Below are positions 36,239 through 45,290 of a stretch of 64,000 nt of DNA, one piece after another. Position numbers and translations under genes: made by a program. The stretch spans positions 47,535-111,534 of the forward strand of contig NZ_NOIG01000014.1 of the NCBI RefSeq assembly GCF_002245625.1. Reading direction: 5' to 3'. The stretch comes from Acidovorax kalamii. Its GTDB lineage: Bacteria; Pseudomonadota; Gammaproteobacteria; Burkholderiales; Burkholderiaceae_C. The notes under the pieces are model-generated. The model had not been told where the DNA came from. It saw only the letters and a program-made list of their open reading frames with translations, and did not search any database. Each line of letters starts with the position of its first letter. The first letter of the stretch is position 1.

Positions 36239-37813
36239 CTATGTGGCCACGGGCCCCGCTCGGCCGTCCTGGACGACAAAGCGGGCGAGCGTGCTGGCGC
36301 CGCTGTCGGCGCGCAGGGGGTCGTCGAGCACGCGCAGGGTGGTGGTCCACTGCGTGGGCGTGATGTGGGCCAGGCCGTAGCCGCGCAGGTCGCAGCGGGC
36401 CAACAGCACGTGCGGGTTGTGGCGCACCACGGCGTCCACCTTGTCTTGGGTGGTGCCCGAGCGGGAGCTGATGGAGGTGCCGCAGAACTCGCTGGCGATG
36501 ACGGGCGAGTCGGGGCGGTCTGCGTTGGCGTGCACGCGGCAGACGTAGTTCTGGTGGATGTCGCCGCCCAGCAGCACGGTATTGCGTGGCTTGTGCTTTG
36601 CCACGGCCTGCAGCAGGCGCGCGCGGGCGGCGGGGTAGCCGTCCCAGTTGTCGGTGGTCACCGTGCCTGAGGGGTAGTGGCGCGGCGAGAACAGGGTTTG
36701 CTGCGCGATCACACTCCAGCGGGTGGCGTCTTGCGTGGCGGCATCGGTAGCCAGACCGGTGTGCAGCCATTGCTCTTGCGCGGTGCCCAGCAGGCTGCGC
36801 ATGGGGTCGGCCAGGTCGGCGCAGTTGCTGCTGCGCACGGCGCCTGCGCTGGGCGATTCGGGCGCGCGGCAGGCCTGCCAGCTGCGGTACTGGCGGCTGT
36901 CCAGCAGGTGAATGTGTGCAAGCTGCCCCCAGCGCAGGCGTCGGTAAACCTGCAATGCGTCCCACCGGGTGTCGGGGAAGGGGCTGCTCAGGCTGGCGGC
37001 GCGCAGGGGCATGTTTTCGTAGAAGGCCTGCCAAGCGGCGCCGCGCTGCGCCAGGAAGCTGGTGGCATCGCCCCGGCCTGCGTGCCCCGCGCTGGCGGCG
37101 TAGTCGTTCTGCACCTCGTGGTCGTCCCAGGTCACGGACCAAGGGCAGGCAGCGTGGGCGGCCTGCAGGGCCGGGTCGCTTTTGTGCAGCGCGTAGCGGT
37201 CGCGGTAGTCGGCCAGCGTGGTGGCCAGGCGCAGGCTGTGGGTGCGCGCCAGGTCGCTGGTGTTTTTGGGCGTGGCGTATTCGTAGATGTAGTCGCCCAG
37301 GAACAGCACCAGGTCCGGCTGGTCGGCCACCAGATGGCGCCACGCGGCGTAGTGGCCGTGCTCCCACCTTTGGCAGGACGCAAAGGCGATGCGCAGCGCA
37401 TCCGGCAGGTCGCCCGCTGAGGGCGCGGTGCGCGTGCGGCCCACGGTGCTCACCGCCTCGCCCAGCATGAAGCGGTAGTGGTACCAGCGCGCTGGCTGCA
37501 GGCCGTGCAGTTCCACATGCACGCTGTGGCCCAGCTGCGGCAGTGCGGGGGCTTCTCCTTTTTGCACGATCTGCGCAAAGCGCGCGTCGTGCGCGACCTC
37601 CCACCGCACGGTGTGGGTGGCCAACATCTGTGCGGGCTGCGCCAGCACCAGACGGGTCCAGAGCACCACGCCATCGGGCGTGGGGTCGCCACTGGCGACA
37701 CCCAGTGCAAAGGGGTTGCTTTGCAGCGTGGGCGGGTTGCTCCACGCCCAGCGGGGAAGGGTGGATGCGGTGGCCGCGCAGGCGGCGTGTTGCAGAAAGG
37801 CGCGGCGGTTCAT
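36239..37813 (-). CDS. PhoD-type alkaline phosphatase / phosphodiesterase
   Basis: This 524-residue secreted metallophosphatase has a twin-arginine signal (MNRRAFLQHAACAA, cleavage near residue 25) and an N-terminal PhoD_N domain (FALGVASGDPTPDGVVLWTRL). The catalytic domain carries metal and active-site motifs FASCQRWEHG, FLGDYIYEYA, TWDDHEVQND and GGDIHQNYVC. PhoD enzymes use Ca and Fe and release phosphate from mono- and diesters. The length is typical. No PHO-box-like sequence was evident upstream, so phosphate control is not shown by the sequence. It is monocistronic on the minus strand. Confidence 0.93.
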   Translation of the reverse strand: MNRRAFLQHAACAATASTLPRWAWSNPPTLQSNPFALGVASGDPTPDGVVLWTRLVLAQPAQMLATHTVRWEVAHDARFAQIVQKGEAPALPQLGHSVHVELHGLQPARWYHYRFMLGEAVSTVGRTRTAPSAGDLPDALRIAFASCQRWEHGHYAAWRHLVADQPDLVLFLGDYIYEYATPKNTSDLARTHSLRLATTLADYRDRYALHKSDPALQAAHAACPWSVTWDDHEVQNDYAASAGHAGRGDATSFLAQRGAAWQAFYENMPLRAASLSSPFPDTRWDALQVYRRLRWGQLAHIHLLDSRQYRSWQACRAPESPSAGAVRSSNCADLADPMRSLLGTAQEQWLHTGLATDAATQDATRWSVIAQQTLFSPRHYPSGTVTTDNWDGYPAARARLLQAVAKHKPRNTVLLGGDIHQNYVCRVHANADRPDSPVIASEFCGTSISSRSGTTQDKVDAVVRHNPHVLLARCDLRGYGLAHITPTQWTTTLRVLDDPLRADSGASTLARFVVQDGRAGPVAT

Positions 37814-37913
37814 GGGTCGCTGGTATTCAGGTGTTGAGCAGTTTCACCCGCAGCTGTTTCGGGATTGACGGGTCTTGGGCATCCTGTCACTTGCCTCGTC
37901 TACTGCCGGTCGA

Positions 37914-38015
37914 TACCGGCGCACCCCAGGCCAGTGCCACCGTGGAGCTGGCTTTGCCAGGCCACGGGTGGCGTCCCCCCTTTGGGGGAAGGCGCCGAAG
38001 GCGACACAGGGGGAG
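37914..38015. repeat. CCCCC/GGGGG-type intergenic repeat, second long copy
   Basis: GGCGCACCCCAGGCCAG and GGGTGGCGTCCCCCC...GGGGGAAGGCG...CAGGGGGAGCC align with blocks of 28790-28918. The CCCCCCC-TTT-GGGGGG part can form a hairpin. It fills the gap between the diguanylate cyclase stop and the phoD-like start. Confidence 0.6.
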
Positions 38016-38018
38016 CCA

Positions 38019-39551
38019 CTACGCCGCCATCACCCGGTTCTTCCCCGAGCGCTTGGCCAGGTACATGGCCTGGTCGGCACGCAGGATGGCGTCGGTGCTG
38101 CTTTCGGTGTCGCTCAGCTGCGCCACGCCTGCGCTGAAGGTGATGAGCACTTTCTCGGTGCCTTGCAGAAAGAAGCGGGTGGTCAGCTCGCGCTGCAGCC
38201 GTGTCATGGCGGCCGCGCCGGCTTCGACTGCGGTGTCGGGCAGCACGATGACAAACTCTTCACCGCCATAGCGGGCCAAAAGGTCCTGTGGCCGCATGAC
38301 CTCGCGCGTGACCTGGGCCAGGTGCACCAGCGCCGCATCGCCACCTGCGTGGCCCAGGCGGTCGTTCAAGGACTTGAAGTTGTCCAGGTCCAGCAGCGCC
38401 AGGCACAGGGGCGACCCCATGCGGCGGGCGCGGGCAATCTCGCGCTCCATGGCTTCGTCCAGGCCCTTGCGGTTGAGGGTGCCGGTGAGCGGGTCGTGCC
38501 GGGCCTGGGAACTGGCGCGGTCGAGTTCTTCCTGCAGCTTGGCCACTTCGGCACGCTTGGCCTCGGTGCGCTCGCGCAGGTCCTGCAGCTCGTCATGCGC
38601 CACGCGGCTGTCCAGCGCCATGGCGCGGGTGGCGCTCATCACCTCCTGCAGCACGGGTGCGATGTCCTGCAGGCTGCTGGCCTTGCCGATGAGGTCGGCG
38701 CAGCGTTCCATCGTGCCCTGGTAGCTGGTGCTGGAGGCGGTGATCTTGGCCAGCCGCTCGATGAAGGTGGCGAGCATGTCCTTCATCTGCTCTTGCGCTT
38801 CGAGCGTGCGGGCCTTGGCCTCGGTCTGCTTGAAGATCACGTCCTTGAGGCGGCGCTGCACGTCGTCGAGCCGGCGCAGGGTGAGCGGCGGGGTGGAGGC
38901 GGTCATCAGCGCCTCGGCCTGGCCGTGCAGCCACCGGTCGTCCACGCTGAGCACGGCAATGTTCTCGAAGATCATGTGCAGCAGCTCCAGCAGGCTGGTG
39001 CGGATGGCGGCCTGGTCTTCGGTGGCAAACGACAGCCGGTAGGTGAAGTTGCCCAGCATGAGCTGCGCTGTGGCCACGGGGGGCGAAGGTTCGCGCAGGA
39101 AGGTGACGAGCTGCTTGGCCATCTCGATCACGCGGGCGTCGTCTTCGCCCAGCGCGGGCAGGGTGTTGTCGATCAGGCGCGCCAGAGTTTCGGCCAGTTC
39201 GGGCGGCAATTCGCCCAGGGCGGTGGGGGCGCTGGCGGTTTCGATGGGGGTGGCGGCAGCGGGGTGCAGGCCCAGGTTGGCATAGCCCACCATCACGCTC
39301 TGCAGCGAGGTCCAGTCCTTGGTGATGATGGCCCGCTCGAACTGGGTGAGCAAACGCTTCTGGGCCGGGGTCTGGGCGGGCAGCACCCGCTGGATGCCGC
39401 TCAGCGGTCCGTCGGGGAAGGGCTGCGGGCTGCGGGTGCCCGCAATTTCGTCGTACAGCGCCAGGTAGTTGTCAGGGGTGGGTTGCAACCGGCGGGCCGC
39501 CAGCTGTTTCAGTGTCTCGCGCGCGATCTCGGATGGGAGGCGGTCGGCCAT
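38019..39551 (-). CDS. Cytosolic diguanylate cyclase with helical N-terminal region
   Basis: This 510-residue protein has no membrane segment. About 330 N-terminal residues are predicted helical, with a coiled-coil stretch (about 210-335, e.g. ELQDLRERTEAKRAEVAKLQEEL) leading into the GGDEF domain. The active-site signature is GGEEF (429-433), an active variant, with RxxD inhibitory site RPQD at 420-423. The opening DRLPSEIARETLKQLAARRLQPTPDNYLALY is shared with a group of betaproteobacterial cyclases whose input is unknown. It is monocistronic, and a repeat follows its stop. Confidence 0.92.
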   Translation of the reverse strand: MADRLPSEIARETLKQLAARRLQPTPDNYLALYDEIAGTRSPQPFPDGPLSGIQRVLPAQTPAQKRLLTQFERAIITKDWTSLQSVMVGYANLGLHPAAATPIETASAPTALGELPPELAETLARLIDNTLPALGEDDARVIEMAKQLVTFLREPSPPVATAQLMLGNFTYRLSFATEDQAAIRTSLLELLHMIFENIAVLSVDDRWLHGQAEALMTASTPPLTLRRLDDVQRRLKDVIFKQTEAKARTLEAQEQMKDMLATFIERLAKITASSTSYQGTMERCADLIGKASSLQDIAPVLQEVMSATRAMALDSRVAHDELQDLRERTEAKRAEVAKLQEELDRASSQARHDPLTGTLNRKGLDEAMEREIARARRMGSPLCLALLDLDNFKSLNDRLGHAGGDAALVHLAQVTREVMRPQDLLARYGGEEFVIVLPDTAVEAGAAAMTRLQRELTTRFFLQGTEKVLITFSAGVAQLSDTESSTDAILRADQAMYLAKRSGKNRVMAA

Positions 39552-39664
39552 GGGTGGGCACCAGTGTCAGGAGGGGCGGGAAGGCGCAAGTGTGACACAG
39601 CGGATGGCTTTTTTGGGCAGGGGCGCCCGGCCTGGCGGGGCCCCTGCAGGGGGCTGGCAGAGGC

Positions 39665-40639
39665 TCAGTTCACCATCACGAGCTTGCCCATCACGCCGCG
39701 CGAGCCCATGTGGGCGTAGGCGGCGGGCAGTTCGGCCATGGGCATGGTGCGGTCGATCACGGGCTTGATCTTGCCCTGTGCGTACCACTGGGCCAGCTCG
39801 CCCATCATGGCGGCGTTGGCCTTGGGCTCGCGCTTGGCAAAGTCGCCCCAGAACACGCCCACGATGGAGGCGCCCTTGAGCAGCGCCAGGTTGAACGGCA
39901 GCGCGGGGATGGGGCCCGAGGCAAACCCCACCACCAGGTAGCGGCCGCGCCAGGCAATGGAGCGGAAGGCGGGTTCGGCAAAGTCGCCGCCCACGGGGTC
40001 GTAGATCACATCGGGGCCTTTGCCGTCGGTGAGAGTCTTGATGGCGTCGCGCAGGTTGTCTTTGCTGTAGTTGATGGTGGCGTCGGCACCGATGGAGGTG
40101 CACAGCGCGCATTTCTCGTCGCTCGATGCGGCGGCGATCACGCGCGCGCCCATGGCCTTGGCGATCTGGATCGCGGCCGTTCCAACCCCGCCAGCGGCAC
40201 CCAGCACCAGCACGGTTTCGCCTGCCTTGAGCTGAGCCCGGTCCACCAGCGCGTGGTAGGACGTGGCGTAGATCATGATGAAGGCGGCGGCATCGACATG
40301 CGAGAAGCCGTCGGGCAGCGGCATGCACAGTGCGGCGGGCGCAATGGTGTGCGTGCCAAAGCCGCCCGTGCCCGACAGGCAGGCCACGTTCTGGCCAACC
40401 TTGAGGTGCGTGACGCCGTCGCCCACGGCTGCCACCACGCCTGCGTATTCGGAGCCCGGCACAAAGGGCAGCGGCGGCTTCATCTGGTACTTGTTCTGCA
40501 CGATCAGCAGGTCTGGAAAGTTCAGGCTGGCCGCCTTGATCTCGATGAGCACCTCGCCCGCCTTGGGGGCCGGTGTGGGCAGTTCGGTCCAGGTCAGGGC
40601 GTCAACGCCGACGGGGTTGGTGCAAAGCCAAGCGTGCAT
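39665..40639 (-). CDS. NADPH:quinone oxidoreductase (zinc-independent MDR family)
   Basis: This 324-residue medium-chain reductase uses NADPH to reduce quinones or alpha,beta-unsaturated carbonyls. The GroES-like N-domain lacks the zinc Cys pattern. The nucleotide-binding fold is marked by VLVLGAAGGVGTAAIQIAKAMGA (about residue 145-167) and the following AAASSDEK, which favours NADPH. It has Qor-like length. AGGAG is 9 nt before ATG 40639. It is divergent from surE. The physiological substrate is not determinable. Confidence 0.9.
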   Translation of the reverse strand: MHAWLCTNPVGVDALTWTELPTPAPKAGEVLIEIKAASLNFPDLLIVQNKYQMKPPLPFVPGSEYAGVVAAVGDGVTHLKVGQNVACLSGTGGFGTHTIAPAALCMPLPDGFSHVDAAAFIMIYATSYHALVDRAQLKAGETVLVLGAAGGVGTAAIQIAKAMGARVIAAASSDEKCALCTSIGADATINYSKDNLRDAIKTLTDGKGPDVIYDPVGGDFAEPAFRSIAWRGRYLVVGFASGPIPALPFNLALLKGASIVGVFWGDFAKREPKANAAMMGELAQWYAQGKIKPVIDRTMPMAELPAAYAHMGSRGVMGKLVMVN

Positions 40640-40789
40640 GAGAAAAGTCTCCTGTCAATGTTGGGGCGCATGATAGGCCGGGGTGCCCGGGGGCTGTTGT
40701 CCCACGAGCGACCGACCCTGCGCGCGCCATGGCGGGGCGACGCATGCAGGAGCGCCCACCTACAATCCGTTGCAACCTCTGCTGCAACC

Positions 40790-41584
40790 ATGAAAATTCT
40801 GATTTCCAACGACGATGGCTACCAGGCCCCGGGCATCGTGGCCCTGCATGACGCACTCAAGACCCTGGAGGGCGTGGAGGTGGAGGTGGTCGCGCCCGAG
40901 CACAACAACAGCGCCAAGTCGAACGCGCTGACCCTGCATTCGCCGCTGTACGTCCACAAGGCTGCCAATGGCTTTCGGTATGTGAACGGAACGCCAGCCG
41001 ACTGTGTGCATATCGCGCTGACCGGGCTGCTGGGCTACCGGCCCGACCTGGTGGTGTCGGGCATCAACAATGGCGCCAACATGGGGGACGACACGATCTA
41101 TTCCGGTACGGTGGGCGCTGCCATGGAAGGCTATCTGTTTGGCATCCCGGCCATTGCGTTCTCGCAGGTGGACAAGGGCTGGGGCGAGCTGGAAGCCGCC
41201 GCCGCCAAGGCACGGGAGATCGTGGCGCAGATGCGTAGCCAGCAACTGGTGACCGAGACCCCCTGGCTGCTGAATGTGAACATCCCCAACATGCCGCTGG
41301 ATGCGCTGCGGCCCGCCAAGTGGTGCCGACTGGGGCGCCGCCATGCGGCCGAGCGCGTCATCGTGCAGGAGAGCCCGCGTGGCGAGGCCATGTACTGGAT
41401 TGGCGGGGCGGGTGCGGCGAAAGACGATGCCGAGGGTACGGACTTTTATGCCACGGCGCAGGGCCATGTGTCCATCACGCCGCTGAAGGTGGACCTGACC
41501 GATCACGACAGCCTGGGCGCCTGGGCGCAGAAGGCGTCCCAATGGGCTGCAGGGGCGGGGGCGGCTGCCGCCCCAGGCATGTGA
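40790..41584 (+). CDS. surE: 5'/3'-nucleotidase SurE
   Basis: This 264-residue metal-dependent nucleotidase acts on nucleoside monophosphates and short polyphosphates. The SNDDGYQAPGI metal motif (D8, D9), NNSAKSNALTL, VSGINNGANMGDDTIYSGTVGAA and the later LNVNIP are all present. ATG 40790 begins the family sequence. A TACAAT -10-like hexamer lies at 40761-40766. Its stop overlaps the pcm start (TGATG), giving the conserved surE-pcm-nlpD order. Confidence 0.96.
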   Translation: MKILISNDDGYQAPGIVALHDALKTLEGVEVEVVAPEHNNSAKSNALTLHSPLYVHKAANGFRYVNGTPADCVHIALTGLLGYRPDLVVSGINNGANMGDDTIYSGTVGAAMEGYLFGIPAIAFSQVDKGWGELEAAAAKAREIVAQMRSQQLVTETPWLLNVNIPNMPLDALRPAKWCRLGRRHAAERVIVQESPRGEAMYWIGGAGAAKDDAEGTDFYATAQGHVSITPLKVDLTDHDSLGAWAQKASQWAAGAGAAAAPGM

Positions 41585-42372
41585 TGCAGCGCCGCCCTGG
41601 GTTTCCGGCCCGTCTGCCGGGCACGGGCAACGCTGGCGCCAAGCCGGTGGCACAGGTGTCGGCACCGGCTTCGGCGTTGGCGGCGCGCAAGCCAGTGGTA
41701 GCTGCACCGGTGGGGGTGGGGCTCGACTCGTCAGCAGTTCGCACGCGCATGGTGCAAAAACTGGCGGCGGGGGGCATCACCTCGGCGCCCGTCCTGCAGG
41801 CCATGGGTGCGGTGGAGCGCCACCGGTTTGTGGACAGCGCCCTGGTCAACCAGGCCTATGAGGACACCAGCCTGCCCATCGGGCTGGGGCAGACCATCTC
41901 CAAACCCAGCGTGGTGGCGCGCATGTGCGAATTGCTGCTGGGTGCCGAGGGCGCGCGGGCGGGCGGCCTGGGCCGGGTGCTGGAGATCGGCACCGGTTGC
42001 GGCTACCAGGCGGCGGTGCTGAGCCTGCTAGCCCGGGAGGTCTACACGCTGGAGCGGCTGCGTGGTCTGCACGACCGGGCCCGCGACAACCTGCGCCCGT
42101 TCCGGTTGGCCAACGTCCATCTGCTGTTTGGCGATGGCATGCTGGGCTATGCCAAGGGAGCACCCTATGCCGCCATCATTGCCGCCGCAGGTGGCGATGC
42201 CGTACCCCAGGCCTGGTGCGATCAACTGGCGGTGGGAGGGCGGTTGGTGGCGCCGATGGCGCTGTCGGGCGGACAGCAGATGTTGCTGGTGATCGACAAA
42301 ACCCCGCACGGATTGAAACAAAACGTGCTCGAACCGGTGCATTTTGTCCCTCTAAAATCGGGGATTGCGTAA
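41584..42372 (+). CDS. pcm: Protein-L-isoaspartate O-methyltransferase
   Basis: This 262-residue SAM-dependent repair enzyme methylates isoaspartyl residues in damaged proteins. The PCMT core begins about residue 55, with VDSALVNQAYEDTSLPIGLGQTISKP (about 86-111) and SAM motif I VLEIGTGCGYQAAVLS. The first 45 residues are a Pro/Ala-rich extension not seen in E. coli Pcm (208 residues). The ATG overlaps the surE stop by one base, so translation is coupled. nlpD follows within 12 bp. Confidence 0.95.
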   Translation: MQRRPGFPARLPGTGNAGAKPVAQVSAPASALAARKPVVAAPVGVGLDSSAVRTRMVQKLAAGGITSAPVLQAMGAVERHRFVDSALVNQAYEDTSLPIGLGQTISKPSVVARMCELLLGAEGARAGGLGRVLEIGTGCGYQAAVLSLLAREVYTLERLRGLHDRARDNLRPFRLANVHLLFGDGMLGYAKGAPYAAIIAAAGGDAVPQAWCDQLAVGGRLVAPMALSGGQQMLLVIDKTPHGLKQNVLEPVHFVPLKSGIA

Positions 42373-42384
42373 AGGGAATTGCTT

Positions 42385-43308
42385 ATGTTCGTATCGCGTG
42401 GTCTTGTGATGGGGTTTACCGTGGCAATGGCGGGGCTGGTGCTCTCCGGCTGTGGCACCCGCCTGAACAAGGCTCCTGTGGAAGATCGGGGCACCTCCAT
42501 ATCTTCTGCGCCCGCGCAGGCTGGCCAGCCTGGCGTGGTGGTGGGCACCCCCATCAAGCCGTTGCCCGGGGCAGAAAATGCGGGCAAACCGGGTTATTAC
42601 ACGGTCAAGCCTGGGGATACCCTGATTCGCATCGGGCTGGAGTCCGGCCAGAGTTGGAAAGACTTGGCCCGCTGGAACAACCTCGAAAACGCCAACCTTA
42701 TCGAAGTGGGCCAAGTGCTGCGCGTGGTGCCTCCCACGGCCGCTGTGGCTGCGACGGCTGTGGCGTCTGACAATGGCGTGGTGACGCGGCCGGTGACCTC
42801 GTCCACCGTAGCACCCGCACCGGCTGCATCAGCTACGTCGCCAGCCAGCGCACCCAAGCCACCGGCCTCGGCGGCCTCCGGCACCGTGGTGGCCGTGGCT
42901 CCCGCTACGCCAGCGCCAGCTGCCGCGCCTGCTGGGGAGGACGACATCGCCTTCATCTGGCCCGCTTCGGGCTCGCTGATCGCGGGCTTTGACGAGGCGC
43001 GCAACAAGGGCTTCGATATTGCCGGCAAGGCGGGCGAGCCCGTGCTGGCGGCTGCTGATGGCCGCGTGGTCTACGCCGGCGCAGGCCTGCGCGGCTATGG
43101 CAACCTGGTGATCCTGAAGCACAACAACACCTTCCTCACGGCCTATGCCCACAACCAGTCGCTGCTGGTCAAGGAAGACCAGGCCGTGCGCAAGGGCCAG
43201 AAGATTGCCGAGATGGGCAACACCGACGCAGACCGTGTCAAGCTCCACTTTGAAATCCGCCGGCAGGGCAAGCCGGTGGACCCCTCGCGCTACCTGCCAG
43301 CGCGTTGA
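42385..43308 (+). CDS. nlpD: Lipoprotein NlpD (LysM and degenerate M23 domains)
   Basis: This 307-residue outer-membrane lipoprotein has a signal ending in the lipobox LSGC (C23), one LysM domain (about 71-116, YYTVKPGDTLIRIG), a Pro/Ala linker (117-195) and a C-terminal LytM domain. The zinc ligands are lost (GFDIAG lacks the first His; the last motif is KLHFEI rather than HLHF). It should therefore activate cell-division amidases such as AmiC rather than cut peptidoglycan itself. AAAGGGA is 8 nt before ATG 42385. In many gammaproteobacteria and Burkholderia rpoS follows; here a pseudouridine synthase does. Confidence 0.94.
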   Translation: MFVSRGLVMGFTVAMAGLVLSGCGTRLNKAPVEDRGTSISSAPAQAGQPGVVVGTPIKPLPGAENAGKPGYYTVKPGDTLIRIGLESGQSWKDLARWNNLENANLIEVGQVLRVVPPTAAVAATAVASDNGVVTRPVTSSTVAPAPAASATSPASAPKPPASAASGTVVAVAPATPAPAAAPAGEDDIAFIWPASGSLIAGFDEARNKGFDIAGKAGEPVLAAADGRVVYAGAGLRGYGNLVILKHNNTFLTAYAHNQSLLVKEDQAVRKGQKIAEMGNTDADRVKLHFEIRRQGKPVDPSRYLPAR

Positions 43309-43313
43309 TCCCC

Positions 43314-44357
43314 ATGGTGGCCGGGCTGCCGCAGAGCGGCAAGGGCAGTGCGGCCGGGGTGCCCGCTGAAGCGGGTGATGACTTCCTGCTCGCCGAGGAG
43401 TCGGAAGCGCTGGTCGAGACCAGCAGCGAAATGCGCCACATGCTGGTGGCGCCGCCGCAGCATGCTGCCCGGCTCGACAAGGCGCTGGCCGATCTGGTTC
43501 CTGAGTTCTCCCGCAGCTACCTGCAGCAGTTGCTGGGGCAGGGGCTGGTCAGTCTCAATGGCAGGCCTGTGCTTAAGGCGTCCACCCGCGTCAAGGCGGG
43601 TGACCAGCTGGTGCTGGAGATGCGGCCTACGTTGCAAAGCCAGGCGTTCCGCCCCGAGCCCATGGCCATTGATGTGGTGTATGAAGACGAGCACCTTCTG
43701 GTTGTGAACAAACCCGCAGGGCTGGTGGTACACCCGGCGCCGGGCAACTGGAGCGGGACCTTGCTCAACGGCTTGCTGGCCCGGGATGAGAAGGCCCTGC
43801 TGGTTCCCCGTGCTGGCATCGTGCACCGGCTGGACAAGGACACCAGCGGCCTCATGGTGGTGGCGCGGAACCGCGCCACCATGGACGCATTGGTGGCATT
43901 GATTGCCGAGCGCAAGGTCAAGCGCCAGTACCTCGCCTTGGCGCATGGCGCCTGGACCGGGCCCAAGATCCGTTCGGTCGATGCACCCATCGGGCGCGAC
44001 CCGCGCAACCGTTTGCGCATGGCCGTGGTGGACCTGGCCCTGCATGCGGGCAAAACTGCCCGCACCGACGTGTTGTGGCTGGCTGGCACCGACCAGGGCT
44101 GCTGGGTGCAGTGCACCTTGCATACGGGGCGGACCCATCAGATCCGGGTGCACATGGCATCGCTCAAGCACCCGCTGGTGGGCGACACCCTGTACGGCGG
44201 TGCGCCCTTGGGAGCCATGCAGCGCCAGGCACTGCACGCCTACCGCCTGGCCTTTGTGCACCCGGTAACGGGCAAGGCGCTGGAGTTCCAGGCGCAGGCA
44301 CCCGAGGACATGCAGCAGGCACTGTCTTCCTGGGGCCTGGGCTACAATGCGCCCTGA
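43314..44357 (+). CDS. rluD: 23S rRNA pseudouridine synthase, RluD type
   Basis: This 347-residue RluA-family enzyme has an N-terminal S4 RNA-binding domain (about 50-115, RLDKALADLVPEFSRSYLQQLLGQGLV region) and a catalytic domain with the HRLDKDTSGLMVVA motif holding the catalytic Asp. RluD converts uridines in helix 69 of 23S rRNA, which I infer from the S4 domain and length. ATG 43314 follows the nlpD stop by 5 bp. The first 40 residues are an Ala/Gly/Glu-rich extension. Occupying the usual rpoS position after nlpD is notable. Confidence 0.92.
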   Translation: MVAGLPQSGKGSAAGVPAEAGDDFLLAEESEALVETSSEMRHMLVAPPQHAARLDKALADLVPEFSRSYLQQLLGQGLVSLNGRPVLKASTRVKAGDQLVLEMRPTLQSQAFRPEPMAIDVVYEDEHLLVVNKPAGLVVHPAPGNWSGTLLNGLLARDEKALLVPRAGIVHRLDKDTSGLMVVARNRATMDALVALIAERKVKRQYLALAHGAWTGPKIRSVDAPIGRDPRNRLRMAVVDLALHAGKTARTDVLWLAGTDQGCWVQCTLHTGRTHQIRVHMASLKHPLVGDTLYGGAPLGAMQRQALHAYRLAFVHPVTGKALEFQAQAPEDMQQALSSWGLGYNAP

Positions 44358-44507
44358 TGGCCTGATCGGCCCCCTGCCCGAAGACGGAATCCCGCCGGGC
44401 CCTTGTGTCGCGCCAACGTCCTTGCACTGCGCGCCAATTTGATTGCCCCCTGCTGTTGATGTGACACCCGTTGCAACGCGTGGCACTTTTCCAGGAATCG
44501 CTGAACC

Positions 44508-45290
44508 ATGAACACGGTGGATGCCAAAAGGGTCCTCGAAACTGCGCTGATCTGTGCGCAGCAACCTGTGCCTGTGCGCGAGCTGCGGGTGCTTTTCAAT
44601 GATGCGCTGGGGTCTGACACACTCAAGCTCCTGCTGCAGGAGCTTCAGCAGGACTGGGCACAGCGTGGAGTGGAATTGGTGCAGGTGGCCACGGGCTGGC
44701 GTTTTCAGAGCCGCCCCGAGATGCGGGAGTATCTCGACCGGCTGCACCCCGAAAAGCCCCCGCGCTACACGCGGGCCACCATGGAAACGCTGGCCATCAT
44801 TGCGTACCGCCAGCCGGTGACGCGGGGTGACATCGAGGACATCCGTGGCGTGACCGTCAACAGCCTGATCATCAAGCAGTTGGAGGACCGGGGCTGGGTC
44901 GAGGTCATCGGGCACAGGGAAACCGTGGGCCGTCCTGCGCTGTTTGCGACCACCCGCCAGTTTCTGGATGACATGGGCCTGCAGTCACTGGACCAGTTGC
45001 CCGTTTTGGACGACCCCACCGGCAATGCGAATGTGCTGGAGGCCATGGCTGCTGCGGCCCAGGGGGTGATCGAGCCGGAACTGGTGCCGATTTTGGAGGC
45101 GGTGCCGGAGCCTGAGCCCGAGGTGGTGGTTGTGGAGCCTGTGGTGGAGCAGCAGCCGCAGTTCGCCTCTGCCATCGTGGAGAGCGTGCCCCCACCGTTG
45201 GTGGACGATTTTTTTAATGACACGGAGACAGATCTCCGTGGCGACCATATGGATACGGATACCCCGGGTGGTGTCCAGGGAAACACTTGA
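44508..45290 (+). CDS. scpB: Segregation and condensation protein B
   Basis: This 260-residue ScpB has two winged-helix domains in the first 175 residues ([47 protein letters not shown]). It partners ScpA and SMC in chromosome condensation. The C-terminal 80 residues are an acidic, Pro/Val/Glu-rich disordered tail. scpA and smc are not in the window. The stop overlaps the start of rluB by one base, indicating coupled translation. AGGAA lies 10 nt upstream of ATG 44508. Confidence 0.94.
   Translation: MNTVDAKRVLETALICAQQPVPVRELRVLFNDALGSDTLKLLLQELQQDWAQRGVELVQVATGWRFQSRPEMREYLDRLHPEKPPRYTRATMETLAIIAYRQPVTRGDIEDIRGVTVNSLIIKQLEDRGWVEVIGHRETVGRPALFATTRQFLDDMGLQSLDQLPVLDDPTGNANVLEAMAAAAQGVIEPELVPILEAVPEPEPEVVVVEPVVEQQPQFASAIVESVPPPLVDDFFNDTETDLRGDHMDTDTPGGVQGNT

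Noticed and set aside
39600..39660. Terminator after the quinone oxidoreductase gene
   Set aside because: A GCAGGGGC/GCCCCTGC stem exists, but the run beside it is A-rich in the direction of transcription, not T-rich.
45287..45290. TTG start for rluB one codon upstream
   Set aside because: The ATG at 45290 gives the standard overlapping start with scpB and needs no rare codon.
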